The notes under the pieces: generated by a model | What the model saw: the letters and a program-made list of their open reading frames with translations, nothing else | What the model was told of the DNA's origin: nothing | The model's database searches: none | Position numbers and translations under genes: made by a program | In this document: piece after piece, positions 13,319-25,365 of the stretch | How the letters are laid out: each line of letters starts with the position of its first letter | Numbering within the stretch: the first letter of the stretch is position 1 | NCBI RefSeq assembly: GCF_020085105.1 | Contig: NC_058063.1 | Location: 8,211,422-8,275,421, forward strand | Source: Siniperca chuatsi | Taxonomy: Eukaryota; Chordata; Actinopteri; Centrarchiformes; Sinipercidae | Reading direction: 5' to 3' | Length of the DNA stretch: 64,000 nt

Positions 13319-16300
13319 GAGAGCAAGGAGAAACATTTCAAGGCACTTATTTCACATCCTGATGCTGTGTTGTGATCTTCATACCTCCACAGATTTCACG
13401 CGGACCTCAGCGTTATCCTTCTCAGCCTTCAGCTCCAGCTCCACATTGAGCAAAGCAATCTTTGGATTGTCATAGCGTTTAGGCTGCATCTCAAACCCGG
13501 CATAGGAGAAGGTCTTCTTGAATGCAACCCCAGCGATCAACTGGGAATCCTGTGAAATTTAAATATAAAAAAGTATGACATAGATGGATTTGGAATTTTT
13601 TTTTTAAAGACGAAAAAAGGGGAAGAGAGACAAGAGATGTTTTAAGTAAGCTTCATGTAAACCTTAAGGTGCAGCCAATTTTCGACGTTTTTAACCTTGT
13701 TTTTAATTTCTTCACCCAAATTTTCCATGACCGACCCATAAACTTGTTTCGGTTGCTGTTCGATTTTCAATTCAATTGTAAATATATAGCACCAATTCAT
13801 AACAGAAGTTATCTCAATGCACTTTTCCTATAGAGCAGGTCTAGGCCATACTTTTTATAATATTATTTATAAAGACCCAACAATTCCCACCATGAGCAAG
13901 CACTTGTCAATGGAGTTGTTGTCATATCTTGTATTAAGCAATTTCAGAGGGAAGTTGCGTAAGTGGGAGTAAAAGTAAAAGATACAAACCTCGAGAGCTC
14001 CTCCCTGGACCTTCTTGATGCCGATCATCTTCAGAGACAGCAGCTCGTCCAGAGACATGACAGCATCCACCACCATTTTGGAGAAGAACTCCTTCTGACC
14101 GGCAATTAGCTTGGAGTTCAGGGCTGTGGCTGCACACTTCTCCAACAGCTGCCTCTGCTCTCTGAGAGGATAGAGGGGAAAAATACATTTGAAAATGTAC
14201 AACAGGACCAGTAAAAAGCGCAATTTAACTTCAGCCTAAAAGGTGTGTTCACACCAAATGCAAATTGCATTTTTTGCGCAGTGCGAATACATACATAGTC
14301 GATACAAAGAGACGCGAATGATGCGAACATGTGAAAATCATATTTGCGCAAGTTGAAAATATTCAACTTTCAACAATTCAAAATTCGCACATATCGCAGG
14401 GGCTTTGCAGAGTGTTGTGTGGGGAGGACCAGGTTGCTGCTTGCTGACAGACAGCTTTTGAGTGCTGGGGAGCTCGGATGAGAGAGCCAGGGAGGGGAAG
14501 AGCTGGAGCTTCTGGAGGCATAAAGCCTGACCAGATTCTGCCCTGTTCCGGAGCCGTTTAACGTCCCGGTGGGAGGAGAGCTCAGAGGTTTTTTTTTTTT
14601 TTTTTTTTTTTTTTTAACTTTGGGATTAAAAAGTGGATTTATCTTCAACCTCGCTTGAGAGAGCGGAGGTGCCGACCTCAACTGTCATTATTGTAGCCGC
14701 CGTCTGTGGGCACCCAGAGCAGAGCTCTATGATAGCTACTACTTCAGATTTATACAGAGAACAGACAAAAAAGGCAATTGCTTGGAGAAAAGTAAACGAG
14801 AACTACCTGGTAAATTCTGAAAATGTGTGTCTGTTAGTTGATTACATCAGTTGTACTTTACTATGAACCAAGTCAGCACTAGCCCTGATTGATCTGAACT
14901 CCATTAAGAAAACAAGCATTTTAAAAGTTGTTTGCTTGTTGTCTTGCAGACAGACCTGACAAGGCATGAAAGCTGTAGTAAGCCAGAAAGGGTGAATATT
15001 CGTGGGTTGTATTTACTCGCATTACTCGTGTGAGTAAAATGATCTGGTAGTCAAACTCACGCGAGTAACTCCACACGAATATTCGCCTCGCCTTTGGTGT
15101 GAACACAGCAAAGGATGCAATATTAATATATTGCTCATAGGAGAGATCAAACCTCAAATGCCATGCAAATAAACTGTTGTGTGTGAAAAGGGAGCACTTA
15201 CTGCTTGTCATCTTTCTTCACAGAGACGGCAATCTCCTTGATCTTGTTGACAGCGAGGTTGGTGGCGTTGCGGAACGCCCTGATGATGGTCTGAGGGTGG
15301 AGACCCTCCTCCACATACGACTTTAGCTGCTTTAGGAACTCAGCGGCCAGGAGAGTGACAGAGGTGGTGCCGTCCCCAACCTGAGGGTAATACAAAGGAA
15401 AGAAAAAGATTATGAAAACCTATTATGTTACGATGACAGTGGAGATCCTCCTGTGTTGGTGTCAGTGTAAGATTTCAATCCACAACTTTCAATCTAGTGA
15501 CAGATTTCAACAGATGTTCCGCCTTAATTAAAACAGAAACGGCCTCAAACTTTGAAAAACACACACACACACTTCTCACCTCAGCATCCTGGGAGCGTGC
15601 GATGTCCACCAGGGTCTTGGCTGCAGGGTGAACCACATCCAGCAGTTTCAGGATGGTGGCTCCATCATTGGAGATTGTGGCCTTACCTGGAAAACACAAT
15701 CAATCACAAATTTTTGTTAAGATGAATTTATCCTGTAATCCATTCCTTCAATCCTTGTCTACCCGTCTCTCCTCACCTCTGCCATCCACCATCAGTTTGT
15801 CCATTCCCCTGGGCCCCAAGGTGGTCCTGACAGCCTCAGCAATCACCTAAAAAAAGAAAACCCAACAGGTACATTTAGACAGATTTAAAGCATATTTAGT
15901 TAGGCACATACTACACCCAGAAAAACACACACAACCAAGGAGAGAAAAGTTGTTTTTCTGACCTGGCAGGCATTGATGTTACTGATGAGCTGGGGAACGC
16001 CCTGAGACGAGTCTGTCCCCTCCTTCAGCAGGATAACTGGTGTGGGCTGGAGAGAGAAGGGGATAAAGGAAGAGAGAGGAAGGGGTGGTTGACAGAAGAA
16101 AAAAGGAAGAGAAAAATGTAAAAGACAGAAAGTGAAGAAAGCAAGTAAGCTGAACCCAAACCACTAACTTAAAATAAGTGAGGTATACTCGAGTAGTAGT
16201 GTGGCCCGGTTATCTACAAAAATGTGAATACTGCTGGCACACCTGTGCAGCCAGCTTGCTTCTGCATGAACATCACACAACACAGAATATCAGTGTCAAC

Positions 16301-17571
16301 AGTAGGAAGCTTGACTATGGCCAAGTTCAGTTGCAGTACAAAAGGCAAAAAAATACTATTGTGTGAATAGTAGGTAATGTGGTTTTCATTTATAAAAGAA
16401 TGGCTGAGCAATCAGTTCAATGTTACTGTTCATCATGTTTCAGTGAAATCATATCGTGATAATAATCTCATATGATCATAATGTGTCATGTTGCAAAATT
16501 CAGTTGTCCAAATTAATCATACCAAGCAAACTGTAATTAAAATTAATGATTGTACATGTGTACAAACTGTGGCACATACTTCATTGTATTAAACATTGTG
16601 ATTTTGCATATACTTATTGTACCACAATATCTGAACAATATTCTTATAATATAACAATATTATTGTGATATTGAGTTCAGCCATGTCATCATTACCATTT
16701 AAGGTTATAAGCTAAAATGGTAAAACACATACAGGCTGAGGCTGGTACTGTAGCTTTAGGGTGTGATGCTTTTGTTACCCATCGGACATTCAGCTGTGTG
16801 ACACTGTCAAAAAGCCGGATGTCTGTTTACAGTCTGCTAATAATATTACTCATTGTAGCAGATTACATGTCATAACACCTCATCATAGCCTCACAACACA
16901 TATTACTATTTTCTGATCATTAGCTAGCAGATTTTGGCAAATGACGGTCATTAACTGAGTCTGGTCTTTGTCTGTTGCTCTGCATCTGTCTGCTTCAGTC
17001 AGGCATGGCTACCAAATCTCTGAACAAATACAAATGCTGAGTGGCCGAGCAATACGTTTAAGTTAATCGGTTGTCCGGTCTAGTTCCTTTACAGTAACTT
17101 ACAGAACAGTTAAAAATGTTTCCTATGCAGCCACTCATACAAAGAGGCTAAACACACAGCAGCTAATTTGATAAAAAAAAAAAAGATGACTGGCAAAGCT
17201 GCAATGACAGGCGTTAACAAAACTAATGACAGACAAATGCTTAAAACAAAGTACCCTAAATTACAAGTTCAAACTGTAAGACAACTATGCGTAGATTATC
17301 TTTTATCAATAATAGCTAACGTTAACATGTTAGCTAGCATCATCGTTACGTATCCGCCCATTGATACCGGCTAATACTACGAAGCTAACACGGTCTGACT
17401 AACGATACATTTAAAAATTATTTTCACAAAATAATTGCTTCCCAAGACCGCCAAAAGGGAGCCATCTATATTAACACTAATCCAGATGCAAATGCTCGCA
17501 GACAAACTGAAGGATGGACATGGATTATACATTTGAGTTTGGGGCATGGATGCTAACTCACTCACCATCAT
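10863..17571 (-). CDS. cct7: T-complex protein 1 subunit eta (CCT7), complete
   Basis: Twelve coding exons, read right to left: 17571-17566, 16046-15963, 15846-15777, 15686-15580, 15380-15202, 14161-13990, 13549-13385, 13231-13043, 12501-12404, 12306-12174, 11434-11228 and 11093-10863 (TAA). The lengths sum to 1641 nt, giving 546 aa; human CCT7 is 543. It is one of eight different subunits of the cytosolic TRiC/CCT ring that folds actin, tubulin and many WD40 proteins using ATP. Seen in the sequence: [15 protein letters not shown] near residue 4, [17 protein letters not shown] (about 60), [13 protein letters not shown] (91, ATP site), [12 protein letters not shown] (405), [15 protein letters not shown], and the eta-specific C-terminal [10 protein letters not shown] tail. 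The first coding exon is only ATGATG followed by GTGAGT, so it is easily missed by ORF scans; the MM start agrees with the mammalian protein. No frameshift or missing catalytic motif was found. Confidence 0.97.
11694..11897. mobile_element. Short inverted-repeat element in cct7 intron
   Basis: The left end TAGTGATGCTCGGGTC and the reversed right end TAGTGATGCACGGGTC differ at one position of 16. The interior repeats CCCG/ACCCGC-rich words. About 204 bp, non-coding. It looks like a hAT-type MITE, but flanking 8-mers do not match, so no target duplication is confirmed. Confidence 0.7.
13280..13315. repeat. Poly(T) tract in cct7 intron
   Basis: About 36 T residues on the plus strand, i.e. poly(A) in the cct7 sense direction, about 48 bp beyond the exon edge at 13231. 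Confidence 0.95.
14242..15109. mobile_element. Inverted-repeat element (MITE-like) in cct7 intron
   Basis: The left end GGTGTGTTCACACCAAATGC and the reversed right end GCTGTGTTCACACCAAAGGC match at 18 of 20 positions. AAA flanks both sides, possibly a 3-bp duplication. A T-run (14589-14615) and an inner hairpin (14994-15084) lie inside. No transposase is visible. Superfamily uncertain; a Harbinger-type element is possible. Confidence 0.75.
16047..17565. other. cct7 intron 1
   Basis: Begins (minus strand) GTGAGT right after ATGATG and ends CCAG before the second coding exon. AT-rich, with ATATTGTGATA-like words around 16440-16680 suggestive of an old repeat. GCTAACGTTAACATGTTAGC lies at 17315-17334. 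Confidence 0.8.
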
Positions 17572-17610
17572 CTTTGCAGTTCCTTCGAGAAGCTTTCCAC
17601 CGACATCCAA

Positions 17611-17622
17611 TCCCACAATGCT
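17611..17622 (-). promoter_or_regulatory. ZNF143/Staf-like site at the cct7 promoter
   Basis: ATCCCACAATGC lies about 40-50 bp upstream of the cct7 start codon and resembles the TCCCA(G/C)AATGC core bound by ZNF143 at many housekeeping promoters. No TATA box is visible near the start, in keeping with a housekeeping gene. Motif likeness only. Confidence 0.4.
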
Positions 17623-18908
17623 TTTCGGAATCACGAACTGCTGGGGGTGCGTTCATGAACATAATGCAGCGTTTTGTCAACGATATGAACTAAAACACAG
17701 ACTTATTGATGAACAAGCTTCTTTTGTGCAATCGAATACTGTTAGTATAAATCACCAGTATGGAGCGTTCAATATTTGATCAATAAATAGGACATTATGA
17801 AATAAACAATCGTATGAATAAATTGTATAAAACATGTAAATAAACCAAAAAATTGTGACAGAAATGTAAGAAATGATTCAAACTCAACTCATTTTTATAT
17901 GTTGCCCCAGGGAAGGTTTGGATGATACGGTATATCATCAAATATCGATATCATGGTATTCTGCAAAGTGGTACAGGGTTACGATCTTTTATATTCTGAA
18001 AGCTCCTGCAAGCGTCCCAAAGTATTGTCACAATAATAATGGTGAGATTTGTTTGATTTTGTTAAACAAATTCCTCAAATGTCAATGATTTCTTTCCTAG
18101 TAGGTTATATTATATTAGCGAAACCTGTTGTCACATTGAGGAAAGCATTGCTGTATGGAAAGTTGTCATCAGCACACAAACATGCTCAGACTTTCATGTG
18201 ACATCATTTTCATGTCACTATCCGTTAACATGACATATGGAGCTTGCAGTCTGTGACTTTGCATACTGCGAGGGAAACAAAACAGAACACACAGCAGTAC
18301 GCTCTGAAAATGTGCATTTCTTACAAGTACAGTGATCCAGTCGGGCTGTGTATTTGTAGAAGATGAGCTAATAAGTTTCATTCAACCATATAATTGTTTT
18401 GGATTTGGTGTGTTCACTTCCAAATGGTGCTATTACATTCCCTGCATCAACATAGCAGTAAAATGTGCCAAAAGTTTGGTGCGCATTCCTCTGAAAGCCC
18501 ACGTTAAATGATGTTTTGACCCATCATTAGGCCCTGCAGTGGGTATCAGGCTCTGCTGTCATAAATCTACTAGGCCCCATGACAGGCGACACCATTCTCC
18601 AGCCCTGACCTAACTTTCATTTAAGCTGCCTTTAACTCCTGCTCTCACCCGAGCAAAGAGCAGATACTCTGCAGCTTGACCCGGCCTTAAATCTACATTC
18701 TATCTGCTTAGGGTAAACTGGCTTGATAGGCATCCCTACTTATCTAGCTCCACTAGTCTTACAAATAGTTATATCAGATAACTTTTCACACCATTCTCAG
18801 ACCGATCAGTACATACCTTAAGTCACTGTGCTGCAATTGGTTTTATGCAACAGTGTGCATATGTGCATGCTGAAATATCTAAATAAATGAAAATGTGCTA
18901 AAAACAAT

Positions 18909-20424
18909 TCAGGAAACACTTGAACTGAGTTTTTGTAATGTTTTGAGAACAGACAGGCTGCAGAAGGTGACCATGATCAGGCCTGGGAGGAACACCACAC
19001 ACACTGTGATGGAAGAGCGCTCAACAAGAGCAGTTGAAGCCACGAGGATATGAATGCTCCATGAGACTCCCAAATATCCCCATCTGTACTGATGCGCTTT
19101 GAACTGCTGGAAGGAGGAAGGAACAGAGAGGAGAGTCCACATGTTTCCCGCAGACAAAAATGACCATTAAAGGGGTACTGCAGCAATTTATCATTGCACT
19201 TCCATAAAGTTTGGGGGACTGGCGAGAGACCGATTAAAAAGGAACGGTCAAAATTGATGCAGCAGAGGCCGAGATATTCTGTTAATCAGACAATCTGACA
19301 TTGTGTTCAGGTCAGCCATTTTCTGTTTTCTGAGGGCGGTACTTCAGTTGTGACTAACGCTGCATTTGCAGTTGCTAGGAAGAGTTAGTGTCTGTCATGC
19401 CGATCAAAGTCGACGTACAACAACCTGTATACCTGCGTCAGTCTCATCCACGCTCGTCGCTATTTTTGTAGCTGTTTTTTTTGTCACTGTCGTTTCTTTT
19501 TTAAATATTTGCACATTTTTGCTTTCATTAGATAGAACACAGTAGAGACAGACAGGAAATGAGGCGAGAGAGAGAGAGAGAGAGTGGGAACGACATAACT
19601 AAAATGGCCCCCTGCATGACTTTAACCGGGACAGTGCTATCACATGGTTAAGGCTTGTCTACTCCCTGAATGTATCTGACGAAACATACTTAGTCCCGCC
19701 TAACTAAACTCTAACTGGCTCGGTTGCTTTTTCAAGAGAGGAAACGGCACCGATGAGCACCACACCAGACCCTTTTTAACCACTGTGGATGGTAATTCAG
19801 AGGTCTGGAACCTGGCTACCAGTTTGTAACACAAACTGTTAATTGTTTCGGGGGGTTTTATCCAGCAGCATTTTCTCAGACTTGACAAAGTTCCTCCAGA
19901 GTCCAGTAACTAATTTTCCTCCAGTAAATTAGTTTAGTAAATAATAAAGCTGTAACAAAACTGGATGAAGACAAAAAAAAAGGAAAATAAAGGTTTGCAA
20001 GAACTGGTTTTAACAAGGAGGATAAGGATAATCCGAAAAAATAATAACTCTAGGCTTTTTTATTCTTTTATTAGATCATTTCATTGAAGATGCATGCAAT
20101 GTAGTGACATAGCATGTACAGCCATTTGGAACACAATTGTTGTACATGCTACATTCCACCAAAATGTGAGAAAATATTTACCTTTTCCTGAGGATGGGAC
20201 AGATGAGCCAGAGGTTCTCAAACGAGGAACTCAAAGCAGTAGGTGGTGAAGAGGATGAGGAGGCCTGCCGAAGGTTCTCCTAATTTGCCAGCACCTTCAT
20301 CATCATAAGTATCACACTCTGTCCAGTAATACCCTGAAGCTGGGGAAGAAGAGTTTAATGTTCATACTGCAGGGGAAGAAGGAAGCAGTGAGAGGAGAAA
20401 GAGATACAGACCCACAGAGACCAT
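18909..20424 (-). pseudogene. Possible decayed membrane-protein gene (two phase-matched segments, two in-frame TGA)
   Basis: Not recognised. On the minus strand one frame runs from ATG at 20424 through 20182 (donor GTAAAT). It can join in phase to a segment at 19106-18909, which has a good acceptor (pyrimidine tract, CAG) and ends in TGA. The upstream segment starts with a hydrophobic leader (MVSVGLYLFLLSLLPSSPA), then an acidic Tyr/Cys-rich stretch (YYWTECDTYDDEG), then a hydrophobic segment (AGLLILFTTYCFEFLV). The second segment has two hydrophobic stretches, around YLGVSWSIHILVAS and ITVCVVFLPGLIMVTF. TGA codons interrupt the frame at about 20366 and 20220. Splicing at an alternative acceptor (exon edge 20339) would skip the first but not the second. 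It may be a pseudogene, a chance frame, or part of a repeat. Confidence 0.22.
19166..19640. repeat. Teleost dispersed repeat between cct7 and the kelch gene
   Basis: Begins AAAGGGGTACTGCAGCAATT and continues with CATAAAGTTTGGGGGACTGG, words I associate with a common fish repeat. A GAGA-rich tract follows at 19563-19586. It separates the two segments of the possible decayed membrane-protein gene. Confidence 0.4.
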
Positions 20425-21639
20425 GGCTGTTGTCCCAGTTCTCAAATCTGCTCAGAAATGGGGTGAAATGGTCCAGTGATGACATTAATTTGATACTGGA
20501 AGATAATAAACTATCAGGATAACATGATCTTGTGACTTTTGTCTAGTTGTACTTATTAGGAGTGGAACAAGCTGATAGATTTTCACAGTTTCAAACCTCT
20601 TTTTTTATAGTTAAAGTACAATGGCAAACCAGGAGGTAGATCATTTGTGCATGACAGTGACAATTTATCCATAAATTATGAATGTACAGTAAAGTAGCTG
20701 TAACAAACCTCTCAGTGTGCAGTGTGAGTGGCGCTCTGAAGGCAGCTGGGTTTGTTCCAACTGTCGAGGGTTCATTTGAAAAAGCTGCTGCCTTCAGAAA
20801 CACTTAGCATGACAGATGCCATGCAGATTTGCATGAAAATGACATGAAACCAACGCATAGCGTGTACCGTACTGTATGCTGTGAGCCTACTGCATATACC
20901 TCACATGTGTTTTTGATCTTCAAGGTCTGCTATAAGTAAAATTTTTTCAGCTCAAACAGTGGGGACTGGACAATTCTGTCATATACTCTTCTGTGGAAGA
21001 ACAGACTGATCTGCCAATGGGAATGTAGCTATCTAAAATAATTTGATTTGTACTATTAGACCAAATAACATAAGAGTTAAGAAATTAGGGTGTTTTTTTT
21101 TTTTTTTATAAGATTGGAAGCCCTTTCTTGATTATGTGTAAATTGTCCCATTGGAAAAAAAAAAATCAACGATAGCCAATTTGATGATGAGATATATTAA
21201 CTTTTGTTTTCACTCACAGGTAAGGCAAATTTCTTTGTAGAGTACCGTTCAACAACAAGGCAAAGTGCTTTACATAAAACATAAAGAGGCATTAAGAAAA
21301 TACATAAAAGAAACAGGGAAACATAAAAAAACACCTTTTTAAAAGTAAAATAAGCTTAAAATAAACTAAAATTTAATAAAAGAATAAAAAATAGCAGTGC
21401 AGTTACAGTACAGTGCAAGATATGAATACATAGCCACAAATTTAGAAGTGGTGACAAATGTTCTTGAATGCAGCTTTTGATACGTCTCGCAGCTGTGCTG
21501 AATGTACAACTCTGATTGGCTTGCGGCTTGTGAGTTGCAACCTGCATTGTGCTCGATATCAGTATCAGCATGTATTACATGGGCGGACCTGTCGTTCTGC
21601 TGTATATTCAATAGAGCAGACCCCACCCATACAGATACT

Positions 21640-21844
21640 CTCAACAACAAATCACGCGCTCACAATCTTTTACCAAGAACTCGCGCGGAGTTTAGATATT
21701 GTACACAGACCTGTGGCGGGAGACGTTGAACAGATCAGGATAGAAACGATTTCGTTGTTTTGATATTTAAAATAGGATCACAATAAAGTAGGATAGCAGA
21801 AAGAGTTGTGACAATAAACGCCTTTACTGGAGGACAACGCAAAG
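21640..21844 (+). promoter_or_regulatory. Putative kelch-gene promoter and 5' leader
   Basis: A CpG-containing stretch (CGCGCGGAG, GGCGGGAGACG) directly upstream of the ATG at 21845, without a TATA box. Placement is by position only. Confidence 0.35.
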
Positions 21845-24800
21845 ATGGATAATTTCGGAATATATGCGGTTTTCGGAGTAAACGGTCCGCCTCAAAGGCT
21901 GTTAAGGTAACTTACGATAAACGAATGTAGAACAGTGACGTTAACGAACAGTAGCGTTAACGTTAGCTAGTTGCTCACCTTGAAACATGTCTGCGAGCCT
22001 TAATGTATCTGAACCGCAGCTCAAGCGTTGTTTAAATAACGTGTAAGGAATGGTCACTAGCTCACGTCTTAAACCTTTATCTGTTGCTCCTCATTGGCGC
22101 CAATTAAAATTAGCCGTGTTTCTAGAGAAGGAAACGTCGGCTAGCCCCTCCGTTTTTGTGAAACACATGCCAATAAATCCATCTTTAGCCTAATTTTCTG
22201 GATAGCAAGATAGACCACTATTGTCTTATTTCTTTGTTTTTTTTTATCGTGTCAGTGTTGAAGGTTCGTGCAGGGTGTCGGTTGCTGTTCCCCCAAGTGT
22301 CCGCCAGGTGGTGCTGTTCAGCAGCGGGCCGTGGGGGGACATTATCTGCGTCGACGCGGAGCTCAACGATGCTGATCGGATACCCATCACCATCGGAAAA
22401 CTGACTCCATATAACAAGTAGGTTGACTCTCAGGGTTTTGTCCCCATGATATCATTATGACTGCTTATTTATATAGTTAACAGTGTTGTGATATTTCTGC
22501 ATGCTGTCCTGTGCTGTCATCAAATCAGAATATAAATAGTCTGATTTCATGAGTAAGCTTTCATTATGACCTCCAGGTGCCTGTCATGGGAGCAGTGGGA
22601 AGAGGAGACATGGACAGACAGCGTCACACTGAATGTCACTCTGGAAGGAGGAAACCTGGTAAATATAGAACAAACCCTAAGATTCAGTACTAAATGGCAT
22701 GCTGGGAATAGCCAAACAAACAGCCATGAGAACTTGGTATTCTGTTGTTCCAGCTAATAGCCAAGCCTTGAGACAATAAGCATGGAAATATAACACAGTA
22801 TTCCTTAGGCAGTAAGTCAATATATCCTTTTATAGTCTTCATTTTTAATTAAAGAAGTGAATACTGATTAAAATCTATAAGTCTGTTCCTACACAAGGAT
22901 TCATGAATCTTGTATATATTTTTTTCCCTCAGGTAAAAGCAGATTGGTCAGAGCCAGAGCTCATCCTGGCTGTGAAGGAATACACACCAAAGGTAATCTG
23001 TGTGAATGAAATACTAATACTAGTATTGTAGTAGTAGTTTGTGTTGCAGCGTTGTATTCTGGTCTATCGAGGCTAATGTCAGAAGAGAAATTGGTTCATC
23101 TTGTTTGCCTACAGTGATTGTTTTTTCCTGTTATGACTGTTGAATATTCATGCAGAAATTCTGAGGGACTGACACGGAAATCGGACCCATAGATGAATGA
23201 CACATTACTGATAGCTGTTTTTGTAACAGCTTCCCTTCCCAGTTTACTCTTTAAGGCATATTTCAAACATTAAGTATTCGCTCAATGATAAATGACACAG
23301 ACTGTTCCGACCGTCCCAGGACACTGTGGCTCCCCTCAGGGCCCGGGAGCTCAACGGCAAGAGGAAGAGAGGGCGAACGTCAGAGGAAGACGGTGACGAG
23401 AATAATGTGACGAAGAGAGGGGAAGAAGAGAACGTGTGTCCAAATGTTACCGTGGAGAAGACCACGCCTGTGCGAAAGGCCAGAGGTCAAACCAAAGGGG
23501 GCCAGAAGCTGTTCAGCAGTGGAGGAGATGCAACAAAGATGAAGGGAACAGGTGAGAGAGGCAGCATGTTGTGTGTAAAATGAGAATGCTGTCGTTTATG
23601 ATGTCCAATCCATGACTTCACATCACTGTGTACCAAATCAGCAAAAATCCATCTTTATTTATACATGAGATAGCATAAAGAGTTTTGTGGATGGAATGCA
23701 ACCAAAAAGATGTCTTAATGCCTGTGTGTGTATTTGCTAGAGGTGGTAAGAGTGTTTGTTTAAAAAAAAAAAAAGTATTTGTGAGTGTGTAAGCCAGAAT
23801 GGTATAGCAAATCATAATTAGTGTTAGAGACACTCCCGTGGCTCAGTGTGGAGGAGTAAAGCATTTCTTTGTGTACTGTCTCTTCTATCAAAGCTCCTTT
23901 CCTCTCTCCTTTCTACAGCTAATGAAGCGCAGGGGATTGTGGGAAGAACGCCTCCTCAGAGCGCAGCCAGGACGAAGAGTAGGCAGGCCAAGACTCCCAC
24001 ACACAGTGAGTTTGTGCATAACATTTTAGATGTTTTTTTTATCTTATTGTCATATTTATTCACTTTTCAGTTCCATAGCTGGTACTTTGATGCACATCGC
24101 CCACCTGAGTTCACAGAATGATGATATTTGTTTGTGTAGTGAGATGTGTTCAGTGCAGGAATGTAACATAAATTTGAACAGGCCATGACGCATTCCAAGT
24201 GTTTGTAGGTTACAGCTACCTGGGTAGCATTGTTAGAAAATATCCTTATTCGCTTTCTTACCAACAGTTAGACGAGAAGCTCAATACCACTCTCATATCT
24301 GTCCGTCACACACGAAGCTGGAGCCAGGAGCTTAGCATAAAGACTGGAAACAGGGGGAAACTGTTAGCCTAGCTCTGTCCAAAGATAACAGATCCATCTA
24401 CCAGCACCTCTAAAACTCACTAATTAACAACCTACGAACCCCCCCGAGTCTTGTCTCATGGAACAGATACTTTTTTACTAGCACTTGTATTGATCCATGC
24501 GACCCGTAATATTTTACTCTCTGAAGGTCAACACACACTGGAGCCGTATGACACGTGTCAAAATAGGCGGCGTCTTCTGTTCCATCTGTGCGTCAGGATT
24601 GGCCACTGTCTTATTTCACATCAACTCTCCAGAAAAGGAGCAATTTTAACCACATTCGCTCCTCGGATCGGCAAATCCCAGCCACTGCACTCTGACTATT
24701 CCTATCTACTTCTTTACGCGACTACTGTTTGACTGGTGCATCTGATGTGAACTTTGGGTTCAAGGTCTTTGAAATGTTCTCTACCCTCTATCCTGAGGTT

Positions 24801-25296
24801 GTGTGTGAGACATTAACACTTAAAATAACAAACCTCTGGTTTTCCTGCAGGCCCATTGGTCAGCCCGTCAGGCCGCTGGGGTCAGACTCTATGTCCCATC
24901 GATTCTCAGACAGCTATTCTGATTGGAGGGCAGGGAGCCAGGATGCAGTTCTGTAAAGATCCCATGTGGAAGCTCTGCACAGGTCAGTCAGTCATAAACA
25001 ACATTTTGGAATCTGTTTCATATTAGGCTCCAATGAGAGTTGTGTTTTAAGGGGGTTTTAGTTTCCGGTGGGTCCATGTCAGAGTGAGTGTTCTTGTCTC
25101 TGTCCAACAGAGGACATGTCCTGGGTTGCAGCAGAGACTCTGGCAGAGGGTCCAACACCAGAGGCCAGGATCGGCCACACAGCCATCTACGACCCGGACT
25201 CAAGACGGATCTTTGTGTTTGGAGGCTCTAAGAACAAGAAGTGGTTCAACGACGTTCACATCCTCGACACACAAAGCTGGAAGTGGACCATGGTGG

Positions 25297-25365
<69 letters not shown>

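Larger units (their letters stand above)
17572..21844. other. Divergent intergenic region between cct7 and the kelch gene
   Basis: About 4.3 kb holding the two promoters, a fish repeat near 19166, an old repeat with TATCATCAAATATCGATATC near 17932, and the possible decayed membrane-protein frame at 18909-20424. Nothing else recognised. Confidence 0.7.

Noticed and set aside
13260-13475. Phe-rich plus-strand frame
   Set aside because: Translation of the poly(T) tract and the antisense of a cct7 exon.
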